From: Christiangramia echinicola DSM 19838 | GTDB lineage: Bacteria; Bacteroidota; Bacteroidia; Flavobacteriales; Flavobacteriaceae | Assembly (NCBI RefSeq): GCF_000423065.1 | Contig: NZ_KE383973.1 | Span: 33,141-97,140 of the forward strand | Direction of reading: 5' to 3' | Length of the DNA: 64,000 bases | In this document: one piece after another, positions 25,964 through 33,961 of the stretch | Layout: the number at the start of each line of letters is the position of its first letter | How positions within the stretch are numbered: position 1 is the first letter of the stretch | Translations under genes and position numbers: made by a program | Notes under the pieces: model-generated | What the model was told of the DNA's origin: nothing | Seen by the model: the letters and a program-made list of their open reading frames with translations, nothing else | Database searches by the model: none

Positions 25964-26771
25964 AAACTTTTGCTCTAAATTCGTCTTCTTCTTTAGTATT
26001 AATATTTAAGGATTCATAAATGTATTTAAATGTAGATAGTAATTCCGGTTTACCGTCAACAAGCGCAACATCGTGTTCAAAATGGGCACTGGGCTTATTA
26101 TCGGCGGTTAGTATTGTCCAGCCATCTGGCAATTGTTTAATTCTTTTGGTACCCATGTTAATCATAGGTTCTATTGCTACTACCATGCCTTCTACAAACT
26201 TTTTTCCTCGTCCTCTTTTGCCATAATTAGGCATTTCAGGATCTTCATGCATGGTCTTTCCTAAGCCATGACCTACAAGTTCTCTAACCACTCCGTAGCC
26301 ATGATCTTCGGTAAATTTCTGGATCGCATAACCAACATCTCCGACACGATTCCCGGCCTTGAATTCTCTAATTCCCACGTAAAGTGATTCTTTAGTGACT
26401 TCAAGTAATTTTTTTACTTCAGGTGCAACTTCACCAACCTCGAAGGTATAGGCGTGATCACCGTAGAAGCCATTTTTTATAGCTCCGCAATCTATAGAAA
26501 TAATATCTCCTTCGTTTAAAGGAGTATCATTTGGTATGCCATGAACAACCTGCGCATTGGGGCTTACACATAAAGAATTGGGGAAATCATATAATCCCAG
26601 GAATCCTGGAACGGCTCCATTATCTCTTATAAACTCCTCTGCTAACTTATCCAGGTGCGAAGTGGTCACTCCGGGTTTTATCTCTGGAGCAAGCATGCCT
26701 AAAGTTTTTGAAACTATCAGTGCGCTTTCACGCATTAATTCTATTTCTTCTCTGGATTTAGGTATTATCAT
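25956..26771 (-). CDS. map: Type I methionine aminopeptidase
   Basis: This 271-residue enzyme removes the initiator methionine from nascent proteins. The metal-site segments of the pita-bread fold are present: CVSPNAQVVHGIPND, ISIDCGAIKNGFYGDHAYTF, VRELVGHGLGKTMHEDP, VVAIEPMIN and HFEHDVALVDGKPE. These supply the Asp/Asp/His/Glu/Glu ligands. It overlaps the HNH gene downstream by 8 bases and follows the HAD gene by 8 bases. Confidence 0.96.
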   Translation of the reverse strand: MIIPKSREEIELMRESALIVSKTLGMLAPEIKPGVTTSHLDKLAEEFIRDNGAVPGFLGLYDFPNSLCVSPNAQVVHGIPNDTPLNEGDIISIDCGAIKNGFYGDHAYTFEVGEVAPEVKKLLEVTKESLYVGIREFKAGNRVGDVGYAIQKFTEDHGYGVVRELVGHGLGKTMHEDPEMPNYGKRGRGKKFVEGMVVAIEPMINMGTKRIKQLPDGWTILTADNKPSAHFEHDVALVDGKPELLSTFKYIYESLNINTKEEDEFRAKVYD

Positions 26772-26779
26772 AGTCTTTA

Positions 26780-27184
26780 TTACAATCTTCCGAATAAACC
26801 GGATCTTTTCTTTTTCTTTTCTTTCTTTGGAAGCCTTTCATTGCTAAGCATCTGGAAGATCTCCCCCCAACCTTTTAAACCACCAAGATTACGGTCATCA
26901 ATAAAAATATCAGCAAGTATCTTTCTGCTTATAGTTTGATCAAATTCTTCTTCAGGATAACTTTTATTAATCGCATAAAAGGTTAATCCGTGCTTTTTGC
27001 AGAATTCAACCGCCTCGTCGAGTTTTTCCCCACTTCGATAGGTCCATAATATAAGGCGGTGGCCTTCTTCCTGTAATTTTTTCAAGGACTCGAAAGCAAA
27101 AAGTATAGGTTTTCCTATTTCAGGAAATCTGTTCTCTACTATAGTCCCGTCAAAATCAACTGCTAGCGTAAGAGAATTAGGCAT
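26780..27184 (-). CDS. BT0820-like HAD-type phosphatase
   Basis: This 134-residue minimal HAD hydrolase has motif I in LAVDFDGTIVENRFP (the two aspartates), motif II around LILWTYRSGEKL and motif IV in ADIFIDDRNLGGL. No cap domain is apparent. The tail is very basic (KKEKKKKRSGLFGRL). Similar small Bacteroidota proteins are labelled BT0820-type; the physiological substrate is unknown. It is in the map operon, with a 52-base gap to the upstream thioredoxin-like gene. Confidence 0.85.
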   Translation of the reverse strand: MPNSLTLAVDFDGTIVENRFPEIGKPILFAFESLKKLQEEGHRLILWTYRSGEKLDEAVEFCKKHGLTFYAINKSYPEEEFDQTISRKILADIFIDDRNLGGLKGWGEIFQMLSNERLPKKEKKKKRSGLFGRL

Positions 27185-27236
27185 AATGCGAAATTAGTTA
27201 ATATTTTCTAATTTGAGTATTAAGCTGGGCTTTAAG

Positions 27237-27794
27237 TTAGTCTGCGTAGGAATTTTTGTACGTTTCTCCACTCACGATCTTGGCAATGTCTTCCTCCAGG
27301 GTTTCTTCCTGCGTATATTCTACAAACCTGTTCGCTTCCTTTCCATCCTTGTAGAAAATAATAGTTGGAACTCGATGCACATTCAATTCTTCTTCAATTT
27401 TAGAAGGAGTTGTTTTATTGTAGTCCACAGCGATCATTTCTATATTCTTATAATTAAAATCTGAATTATCAAGAATTTTTAAAAGCTTAGGTATTTCTCT
27501 TTTGCTATCTCCACACCAGGTACCCATAAGAACCTTGATCTCGTAATCCTCTATATTTTCCTTTATGGTTTCCATAGCCTCTGTTTGTGGAGAAAAATCT
27601 GAATAACGAGGTTTAAACCATGATGAAAAAGGCTTTTGCTGCAAATCTTCTTTATGGAATTCGCCTAAAAGCATATCATCCTGGAAATTGGTTGATTTAT
27701 CTTCAATATTCAATTCATTATCACTGTTAGATTTACTTACCGTATTACCACAGCTAATAGTTAATACTGCAAGCAGGATCAAAAATTTATTCAT
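27237..27794 (-). CDS. Thioredoxin-fold lipoprotein with WCGDS active site
   Basis: This 185-residue protein has a lipobox (LLAVLTISC) and a thioredoxin fold: VLMGTWCGDSKREIPKLLKI, then IAVDYNKTTP and the cis-proline segment HRVPTIIFYKDG. The normal CxxC is reduced to a single cysteine (WCGDS), so a dithiol exchange reaction is not possible without a partner. Monothiol chemistry or a binding role is more likely. It sits 5 bases downstream of gpmI. Confidence 0.85.
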   Translation of the reverse strand: MNKFLILLAVLTISCGNTVSKSNSDNELNIEDKSTNFQDDMLLGEFHKEDLQQKPFSSWFKPRYSDFSPQTEAMETIKENIEDYEIKVLMGTWCGDSKREIPKLLKILDNSDFNYKNIEMIAVDYNKTTPSKIEEELNVHRVPTIIFYKDGKEANRFVEYTQEETLEEDIAKIVSGETYKNSYAD

Positions 27795-27799
27795 AGCAT

Positions 27800-29317
27800 T
27801 TAAATTAAAGGATCTTCGGTCATTAGATCTGGTTGAGATATTCCCATAAGTTTTAAAATAGTCGGAGCAATATTACCCAGCTTACCATCTTTTATACTTT
27901 TTACATCTTTATCCATTAAAATAAGTGGCACCGGGTTGGTAGTGTGTGCTGTATTTGGACTGCCATCAGGGTTTTTCATTACTTCACTATTGCCATGATC
28001 GGCAATTATAATTACTGAATAATCATGTTCATAAGCCAATTCTGCAACCTCTTTAGCGCAAGTGTCTACAGTTTCACAAGCCGTAACCGCCGCATCAAAA
28101 TCTCCCGTATGACCAACCATATCTGGATTCGCAAAATTCAAACAAATAAAATCTGCAGATTCTTTATCGATCTCGTGTACGATCTTATCCTTAATTTCAT
28201 AAGCACTCATTTCAGGTTGAAGATCATACGTGGCAACTTTTGGTGAATTGCACATGATCCTTTTTTCACCTTTAAATGGTTCTTCTCTACCTCCAGAAAA
28301 GAAAAATGTTACGTGAGGGTACTTTTCTGTTTCAGCAATTCTAATCTGCTTTTTGCCTTCATATTCCAGTACTTCTCCCAGAGTTGCCTTGATATTAGAT
28401 TTTTGAAAAATGATATTAATATTCTCAAACCTATCATCATACTTAGTCATTGTGACATAGTATAAGGTAAGTTTTTTCATATCAAATTCCGGGAAATTTT
28501 CCTGGGATAAAGCTTGAGTAAGTTGTCTTCCCCTATCTGTTCTGAAATTGAAATAGATAACTACATCCTTTTCATTCAGGGTTGCAACAGGAGTGCCATC
28601 GTTTTTTGTTAGTACGATAGGTTTTATAAATTCATCACTTACACCATCATCATAACTCTTCTGTATAGCAGAAATAGCATCGGTCGTTTCTTCTCCCTGG
28701 CCTTTGACGATTAGATCATAAGCTTGTTTTACACGTTCCCATCTTTTATCTCTATCCATCGCATAATATCTACCAATTACAGAGGCTAATTCAGAATTTG
28801 TTGCTTTAAGATGGGGAAGAAGATCTTCAATAAAGCCTTTTCCAGAATGCGGGTCTACATCACGACCATCAGTAAAAGCGTGTACATATTTTTTTTCTAC
28901 GCCTAATTTTTCAGCAGCAGATAATAATCCCTTAAGATGGTTAATGTGTGAATGAACTCCACCATCACTTACCAATCCCATAAAATGAACTGGTTTGTTA
29001 TTTTTTACGGCATAATTTAAGGCTGCTTCCAGAACAGGTTCATCTTTAAGAGTATCCTTTTCAACAGCCATATTGATCTTTACAAGATCCTGATAAACAA
29101 TTCGGCCAGCACCAAGGTTCATGTGTCCAACTTCAGAATTTCCCATTTGACCTTCTGGTAGTCCTACATTCATTCCATCTGTTCGTAGAATCGCGTGGGG
29201 AAATTTATCTGGCAAGGAATCCATAAATGGTGTATTTGCCTTGGCAATAGCAGAAACCTCATTGTTTTGAGTAATTCCCCAACCATCCAAAATCATTAAT
29301 AGGACTTTCTTATTCAT
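27800..29317 (-). CDS. gpmI: 2,3-bisphosphoglycerate-independent phosphoglycerate mutase
   Basis: This 505-residue alkaline-phosphatase-superfamily enzyme interconverts 3- and 2-phosphoglycerate in glycolysis. The catalytic serine lies in GQMGNSEVGHMNLGAGR. Substrate and metal sites are visible in HAFTDGRDVDPHSG, YFNFRTDRGRQLTQ, LNFANPDMVGHTGDFDAAV and IIIADHGNSEVM. Length is normal. It is the first gene of the minus-strand run ending at 24629. Confidence 0.96.
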   Translation of the reverse strand: MNKKVLLMILDGWGITQNNEVSAIAKANTPFMDSLPDKFPHAILRTDGMNVGLPEGQMGNSEVGHMNLGAGRIVYQDLVKINMAVEKDTLKDEPVLEAALNYAVKNNKPVHFMGLVSDGGVHSHINHLKGLLSAAEKLGVEKKYVHAFTDGRDVDPHSGKGFIEDLLPHLKATNSELASVIGRYYAMDRDKRWERVKQAYDLIVKGQGEETTDAISAIQKSYDDGVSDEFIKPIVLTKNDGTPVATLNEKDVVIYFNFRTDRGRQLTQALSQENFPEFDMKKLTLYYVTMTKYDDRFENINIIFQKSNIKATLGEVLEYEGKKQIRIAETEKYPHVTFFFSGGREEPFKGEKRIMCNSPKVATYDLQPEMSAYEIKDKIVHEIDKESADFICLNFANPDMVGHTGDFDAAVTACETVDTCAKEVAELAYEHDYSVIIIADHGNSEVMKNPDGSPNTAHTTNPVPLILMDKDVKSIKDGKLGNIAPTILKLMGISQPDLMTEDPLI

Positions 29318-29777
29318 CTGTGCAAAAAGTTTGGGGTTAAAGATAAAGACAAATGAATGTAATGCCAGAGCAACGGAGTATAATGTTTTATTAAAACTAT
29401 TTATAGTTGACTTAAGTTTTCCTGTATAATCACGGACTTATTTGAGTATGAAATATGAGATTATCAAGGTAATGTGAACCGGTTAATTAGAATTTTCAAA
29501 GCCTTAAGTTCAGCTATATGAGGCTTTAACATATTTTTCTAATCGCATATTCAATTGGATGTATAAAAATTTAACATTTAAATATTAAGGAAATAAAATA
29601 ACTGAGGATTCTCGACGTTTAATAAAAACTCTTGTGGTGCCTATTAAATTACTCATTACAAGTAAAATAAATCCTCAAAATGTTAAAGTTCGGCATATTT
29701 TAAAATTCTTTTCGAATTTTCGTATGTTGGCAAGGCTTTTGGTTTTTATTAACAGAAATTGAAAAAAAAGATATTAT
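29318..29777. other. 460-base divergent intergenic region without a gene
   Basis: It separates gpmI (minus) from the L,D-transpeptidase (plus). No open frame or RNA gene was recognised. One small inverted repeat, AAAATTC/GAATTTT with a TTTTC loop, is at 29702-29720. Both gene promoters should lie here, but I cannot point to a perfect TAnnTTTG for either. Confidence 0.5.
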
Positions 29778-30515
29778 ATGAAGTATAGAATCCTTACAGT
29801 TGTTGGAGTGTTAATTTTCTCATTTGCTTTTAGTAGCACCGCAGAGATCAACAATTCTAAAAATTCCAACTTTACTGAGGAAATCCCTGTTACTATTGAA
29901 GTGAAAAAATCATTTGAAGAAAAAGTGGTTGAGATATATGAAACTTTTTCTTTAAAAAATTCTACCATGCCCCAATTGTCTGTTTTCGAAAAGGCAATTA
30001 GTGGTTATATGAAATTAGACGAAGCTGGAAAAGTTTCTAATCCATTGCTTACCGTAATTGATTTCAACCTTTCTTCTAAGAAAAAGAGAATGTGGATCCT
30101 GAATATGGATACGCAGGATGTTGTTTTTAATACTTATGTGGCTCACGGTAAAAACACTGGAGGTGAATTCGCGAATAACTTTTCTAATACACCAAATTCT
30201 CATCAGAGTTCTCTAGGTTTTTATGTGACTGGTGAAACTTATTATGGAAAGAATGGACTTTCTTTGTTTATAGATGGAATGGAGAAAGATTTCAATTCAA
30301 AGGCACGTGAACGTTACGTGGTGATCCATGGAGCAGATTATGCTGAACCTTCCTTTATTAAAAGAGTAGGAAGACTGGGTAGAAGTTATGGTTGCCCGGC
30401 AGTTCCTAATAAAATAGCTAAGGATCTTATCAATAAAATAAAAGGAAAGTCTGTAGTTTACATTCATAAGAATAATGAAAACTATCTTTCTACTTCTGAA
30501 TTTTTAAATGTATAA
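29778..30515 (+). CDS. Murein L,D-transpeptidase catalytic-domain protein (YkuD_2 type)
   Basis: This 245-residue exported protein has a signal peptide (ILTVVGVLIFSFAFSSTAE). The catalytic domain shows NTYVAHGKNTGGEFANNFSN, YVVIHGADYAEPSF and the cysteine motif GRSYGCPAV, as in YkuD_2 family members. It probably cross-links or modifies peptidoglycan in the periplasm. Its stop lies one base from that of the convergent YcbB-like transpeptidase gene. Confidence 0.88.
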   Translation: MKYRILTVVGVLIFSFAFSSTAEINNSKNSNFTEEIPVTIEVKKSFEEKVVEIYETFSLKNSTMPQLSVFEKAISGYMKLDEAGKVSNPLLTVIDFNLSSKKKRMWILNMDTQDVVFNTYVAHGKNTGGEFANNFSNTPNSHQSSLGFYVTGETYYGKNGLSLFIDGMEKDFNSKARERYVVIHGADYAEPSFIKRVGRLGRSYGCPAVPNKIAKDLINKIKGKSVVYIHKNNENYLSTSEFLNV

Positions 30516-30516
30516 A

Positions 30517-32148
30517 TTAAGCTTCGGGCTTAAGTAATTCCCATAGGTTTGAATCAAGATCATAGATATCATCAATAAATTTGATGGTATCTTTTTTTTG
30601 AAATGCAGTCCAGTAGAAATGATGCACATGTACCTTCTGGGTTAGGGCAATTTGGGTTGTTTTCCGAGACTTCAGGATATCATCAATCTTTTTACTGTCA
30701 TATTTATCCTGGTCGTTAATAAGATATTCAGCGAGACCCAAGGCGTCCTGCACTCGCACGCAGCCTGAACTTTCAGCCCTTGCATTGTTTTCAAAAAGCT
30801 TCTTAGAGGGTGTGTCATGTAAATAGATCAAATACTCGTTTGGATAAATGATTTTCACGACACCTAAAGGATTGGATGGCCCCGCAGGTTGACGATAGGT
30901 ATAGGATAAGGCTTTTGAAGAAGACCAGTCAATTGTTGCAGGGTCTAGCATATTGCCAGAACCATCATAAACATTTAGATTTTTTCTTTTAAGATAACCG
31001 GCGTCTCTTCTCGCTCCGGGAATAACATCATTCTTCTTAATAGTAGGGGGAATGGTCCAGGTTGGATTGTAGATTATATAATCAATTTCATCTGAAAATA
31101 TAGGTGTCTTTCTAACATCGGTTCCTACCATTGTTTTATGAGTTCTTATAGTATCATTATTTTTTACAACACTTAGTTCATAATTTGGAATGTTCACAAT
31201 GATGTAATGATCCCCAAGATCTCTGGGATACCATCTCCATCTTTCCATATTTATTAAGAGCTGGTTTAGGCGGTCTTCTTTGGTGAAATTGAGGTTTTTG
31301 ATGGTCGCGTTTCCCAGGAGCGCATCGATTTGCAGATCGTGATCCTTTTGAAATTTTTTCAATGCATTCTGAATGCTGTCATTGAACTTTGTATTTGTAG
31401 AGTCGATACTTCCTTTGTAATAACCAAGCTCGGAGAGTCTTTTGGTTACCGAAAAGATCCTTTCATCAGATTCACCGGGCTTGATTAGTTTGCCATCCTT
31501 GATCTTCGTAGCCGGAGCGTTACGCCAATCAGTTTTTTTGAATTCTTTTAAGGCATTCTTTAAGCCCTGGTAAACTATGTGTTTAGGTTTAAGCGATTCC
31601 AGAGCCTTATCTATATTTGAATCAGAAATCGCCTTTTTTAATAGTGCTGTTGGATCTACTTGGTTCAATGGTGTACCCCAGATCTCATAAATCTCTTTTG
31701 GATTTAGCTTCCCGGTAGCGAGATCTTGAGAAAGTTGTATAAAGGAATCTGTAAGCAGAATTTCCAGTAAATTATTCTCCTCTTCGGTATTCGTATCTAA
31801 AGAGCTTAATAATTTCTGAAGTTCTTCTCCATGATAATCTTCATAGAATAAGCCTTCTTCCTCAATACTTTCGATATTTCTGAACAGGTCTTCCCTTAAA
31901 TCTCTATTATTCCATACAGGTTCGTAGTCATTTTCCTTATAAAACCCCTTAACTAGTTGAATATTGTAGATCTTTTTCTCTTCCTCAGGTTGGTCATCAA
32001 AAAAATCTTCAATTTCTCCAGAATCTGTTAGATCTCTTACTTCTTCAACTTCATTGCGTTGTTCAATGCCTGGTTCCTCCTGGTCATTTTTACACCCAGA
32101 AATAAGGAACAGGCATAGCAATACAATTAAGCAGGAGGGGCTTCTCAT
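30517..32148 (-). CDS. YcbB-type L,D-transpeptidase lipoprotein
   Basis: This 543-residue protein has a lipobox (LCLFLISGC) and an acidic linker. A scaffold domain and a peptidoglycan-binding repeat follow (LSELGYYKGSIDSTNTKF, LKKFQKDHDLQIDALLG). The YkuD catalytic domain includes NIPNYELSVV, MVGTDVRKTPIFSDEIDYI and YLHDTPSKKLF, with the active cysteine in RAESSGCVRVQD. It should form 3-3 cross-links in peptidoglycan. It may be co-transcribed with the clpP and GNAT genes upstream (32-base gap). Confidence 0.92.
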   Translation of the reverse strand: MRSPSCLIVLLCLFLISGCKNDQEEPGIEQRNEVEEVRDLTDSGEIEDFFDDQPEEEKKIYNIQLVKGFYKENDYEPVWNNRDLREDLFRNIESIEEEGLFYEDYHGEELQKLLSSLDTNTEEENNLLEILLTDSFIQLSQDLATGKLNPKEIYEIWGTPLNQVDPTALLKKAISDSNIDKALESLKPKHIVYQGLKNALKEFKKTDWRNAPATKIKDGKLIKPGESDERIFSVTKRLSELGYYKGSIDSTNTKFNDSIQNALKKFQKDHDLQIDALLGNATIKNLNFTKEDRLNQLLINMERWRWYPRDLGDHYIIVNIPNYELSVVKNNDTIRTHKTMVGTDVRKTPIFSDEIDYIIYNPTWTIPPTIKKNDVIPGARRDAGYLKRKNLNVYDGSGNMLDPATIDWSSSKALSYTYRQPAGPSNPLGVVKIIYPNEYLIYLHDTPSKKLFENNARAESSGCVRVQDALGLAEYLINDQDKYDSKKIDDILKSRKTTQIALTQKVHVHHFYWTAFQKKDTIKFIDDIYDLDSNLWELLKPEA

Positions 32149-32180
32149 AATTGGTTTATGTTGAGTAGAAAGAACTTTAT

Positions 32181-32462
32181 CTAAGCTCTAACGTCTGAAT
32201 AAGATTTGTTCTCGTCGAACTTTACTTCGGCGAACGGGCAGAGCGGATCTATCTTTAATTGATGTTCCCGTGCATATTCCACGCTCTTTTCTATAAGGCG
32301 TGAGCCTATGCCCTGGTTTTCCATCTCCCGTTTCACTTCGGTATGATCTATTGTTAGAACATTATCTCCGCTTTTGTGATAGGTGAGTTCACCAATAAGT
32401 CCTTTTTCGTTCTCGATATAGAACATTCCGCGGCTATGATTTTCCTTATGCTTTATTTCCAT
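32181..32462 (-). CDS. Small GNAT-like acetyltransferase (Acetyltransf_CG type)
   Basis: This 93-residue protein carries FYIENEKGLIGELTYHKSG, IDHTEVKREMENQGIGSRLI (the acetyl-CoA loop) and IDPLCPFAEVKFDEN. These features match the short YjdJ-like acetyltransferases. The substrate is unknown. It follows clpP by two bases on the same strand. Confidence 0.85.
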   Translation of the reverse strand: MEIKHKENHSRGMFYIENEKGLIGELTYHKSGDNVLTIDHTEVKREMENQGIGSRLIEKSVEYAREHQLKIDPLCPFAEVKFDENKSYSDVRA

Positions 32463-32464
32463 GA

Positions 32465-33025
32465 TTATCTTTTATAGATACCATCAACAATTCCGTATTC
32501 CATCGATTCCTTAGCATCCATCCAGTAATCGCGGTTAAAATCTTTCAATACTTTCTCCACGGTCTGGCCACAATTCTCTGCCAGGATCTCCGCACTTAGA
32601 TGTTTTGTCTTTAAGATCTCTGCCGCTGCGATCTCTATATTAGATGCCTGACCTCTTGCACCTCCGCTTGGTTGGTGTATCATTACCTTTGCATGCGGTT
32701 GGATAAACCTTTTTCCTTTTTTACCGGCAGAAAGTAGTATAGATCCCATGGAAGCAGCTAATCCCGTGCAAATTGTAGAAACCGGTGATTCCAGGCTCAT
32801 GATCGTGTCATAAATAGCAAATCCATCTGTAACATAACCGCCAGGGCTATTAATAAATAGCTGAATTTCACCTTCCCCTTCAAGATCAAGATATTCTAAC
32901 CTGTCTATTACATATTTGGCGGTTTTATCACTAACCTCACCCCACATGTAAATCTTTCTTTTTTCTAATAATTTATTATCTATTAAATCCTGAATCTTTC
33001 CGGTTTTATTTTTCATGAAGTCCAT
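32465..33025 (-). CDS. clpP: ATP-dependent Clp protease proteolytic subunit
   Basis: ClpP (186 residues) is a serine protease subunit that works with ClpA/C/X ATPases. The triad is visible: Ser92 in GLAASMGSI, His117 in VMIHQPSGGARGQ and an Asp in RDYWMDAKESMEYG. LFINSPGGYVTDG is the conserved substrate-groove segment. It is slightly shorter than E. coli ClpP and lacks a long propeptide. The adaptor gene clpS is elsewhere in this window (45368). Confidence 0.94.
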   Translation of the reverse strand: MDFMKNKTGKIQDLIDNKLLEKRKIYMWGEVSDKTAKYVIDRLEYLDLEGEGEIQLFINSPGGYVTDGFAIYDTIMSLESPVSTICTGLAASMGSILLSAGKKGKRFIQPHAKVMIHQPSGGARGQASNIEIAAAEILKTKHLSAEILAENCGQTVEKVLKDFNRDYWMDAKESMEYGIVDGIYKR

Positions 33026-33064
33026 TTATGAGTGTTTACTTTTTTATAAGTCTAGGCTAAAAAT

Positions 33065-33517
33065 ATGACTATTTTAGCAGAAAACAGAATCATGCAAGTG
33101 GCATTTAACAAGATTTTAAAGGAAGATTCCGCGGCTGTTTTGCCCTTTTTGAAAAAACTTTATAAGCAACCACCATCAGAAGAGATATTGAAGGAAAGAT
33201 TGCTGGAAATGTTTGATCAGAATTACGAATGTTTCGGTATATATTTAGAGAATCGATTAATTGGCGTATTTGGGCTCTGGTTTATGACCAGGCATTATGC
33301 CGGAAGATCCTGTGAGGTAGATCATATTTTTATTGAGGAGGAATTACAGGGGAAGGGTATAGGTAAGTCATTATTCGAGTTTATTCATCAATATGCGGCC
33401 TCAAAAGACTGTGAGACAATAGAGTTGAATAGCTATGTAGAAAATTTTGGATCTCATAAATTTTATATGAATCTGGGATATATTATAAGAGGATATCATT
33501 TTTTAAAAAAGCTGTAA
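33065..33517 (+). CDS. GNAT family N-acetyltransferase
   Basis: This 150-residue GNAT fold has EVDHIFIEEELQGKGIGKSL as the acetyl-CoA binding strand and loop, followed by IELNSYVENFGSHKFYMNLG. The target is unknown. It diverges from clpP across 39 bases. The start is uncertain: an internal ATG ten codons downstream (MQVAFNKI) is also possible and would leave more room for a promoter. Confidence 0.85.
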   Translation: MTILAENRIMQVAFNKILKEDSAAVLPFLKKLYKQPPSEEILKERLLEMFDQNYECFGIYLENRLIGVFGLWFMTRHYAGRSCEVDHIFIEEELQGKGIGKSLFEFIHQYAASKDCETIELNSYVENFGSHKFYMNLGYIIRGYHFLKKL

Positions 33518-33522
33518 TTTTT

Positions 33523-33555
33523 TTTGGAATTTGGAATTGTTTCAGCCTATATTTG
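33523..33555 (+). promoter_or_regulatory. Predicted promoter of tRNA-Gly
   Basis: A -33 TTTG (33523-33526) and a perfect -7 TATATTTG (33548-33555) are spaced 21 bases apart. The mature tRNA begins 10 bases after the -7 box. This is one of the cleanest examples of the phylum consensus in the window. Confidence 0.75.
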
Positions 33556-33564
33556 CAGCGTTAG

Positions 33565-33637
33565 GCGAGAGTAGCTCAGTTGGTAGAGCGTCAGCCTTCC
33601 AAGCTGAATGTCGCCGGTTCGAACCCGGTCTCTCGCT
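33565..33637 (+). tRNA. tRNA-Gly (anticodon TCC)
   Basis: The 73-base cloverleaf is complete: acceptor GCGAGAG/CTCTCGC, D-stem GCTC/GAGC, anticodon stem TCAGC/GCTGA with loop CTTCCAA (anticodon TCC), T-stem GCCGG/CCGGT with loop TTCGAAC, discriminator T. The CCA end is not encoded. It reads GGA and, by wobble, other glycine codons. Confidence 0.96.
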
Positions 33638-33639
33638 CT

Positions 33640-33671
33640 AAAAGCTTCATTGAAAGATGGGGCTTTTTTTT
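33640..33671 (+). terminator. Terminator of tRNA-Gly
   Basis: AAAGCTTCAT pairs with ATGGGGCTTT (two T-G pairs) around a TGAAAG loop, then a T-run. A second copy at 33754-33785 replaces one T-G pair with T-A (ATGAGGCTTT). Confidence 0.8.
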
Positions 33672-33710
33672 ATGTCTGAAATTTCTAAGAATAATATCGC
33701 AGGGTGAGAA

Positions 33711-33734
33711 GCCTGTCCTGAGCCAAGTCGAAGG
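33711..33734. repeat. Copy of a GCCTGTCCTGAG...GTCGAAGG dispersed palindromic repeat
   Basis: The 24 bases GCCTGTCCTGAG followed by CCAAGTCGAAGG resemble a REP-like word found scattered in many bacterial genomes (TCCTGAGC/GTCGAAGGA core). Only one copy is in this window, so dispersal cannot be shown here. It abuts the second copy of the tRNA-tail repeat. Confidence 0.5.
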
Positions 33735-33808
33735 AAACCCGGTCTCTCGCTCTAAAAGCTTCATCGAAAGATGAGGCTTTTTTTATTCTGAAAAAATCTG
33801 TCTCATCA

Positions 33809-33836
33809 CGTCAAGCTGAACTTGTTTCAGCTTCTC
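33809..33836. repeat. Third copy of the 28-base REP-like palindromic repeat
   Basis: It reads CGTCAAGCTGAA then CTTGTTTCAGCTTCTC and aligns base for base with the two copies at 23145-23172 and 23189-23216. The AAGCTGAA/TTCAGCTT core is a perfect palindrome around a 4-base spacer. It lies between the tRNA-Gly region and the rho terminator. Confidence 0.8.
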
Positions 33837-33905
33837 ATTTTTAATAATTACTCAGGGAAATGTCTTGAGAAACACAGAAGGAAATTCTCAATGATATTAT
33901 ATATT

Positions 33906-33938
33906 AAAAAAGCCGGAAGATTTACTTCCGGCTTTTTA
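33906..33938 (-). terminator. Rho-independent terminator after rho
   Basis: Perfect 13-bp arms (AAAAAGCCGGAAG and CTTCCGGCTTTTT) flank an ATTTA loop; poly-A and poly-T on both sides make it potentially bidirectional. It lies 24 bases past the rho stop. Confidence 0.9.
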
Positions 33939-33961
33939 TAAGTAGGGTTTAACAGTATATT

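Larger units (their letters stand above)
33622..33785 (+). repeat. Direct repeat of tRNA-Gly 3' end plus terminator
   Basis: About 50 bases at 33622-33671 recur at 33736-33785, offset by 114 bases. The repeated part holds the last 16 bases of tRNA-Gly (AACCCGGTCTCTCGCT), a CTAAAAGCTTCAT stretch and the following hairpin with T-run. The copies differ at a few positions, two of which are in the hairpin and keep it paired. It looks like a tandem duplication or an attachment-site scar. Confidence 0.9.

Noticed and set aside
29410-29435. TTGACT...TATAAT resembling an E. coli sigma-70 promoter
   Set aside because: The spacing is only about 12 bases and Bacteroidota primary sigma factors use TAnnTTTG rather than TATAAT.
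33580-33774. 64-codon open frame across tRNA-Gly
   Set aside because: It reads through the tRNA and the duplicated tail (SRSKSFIER repeats reflect the DNA repeat); tRNA structure explains the sequence.
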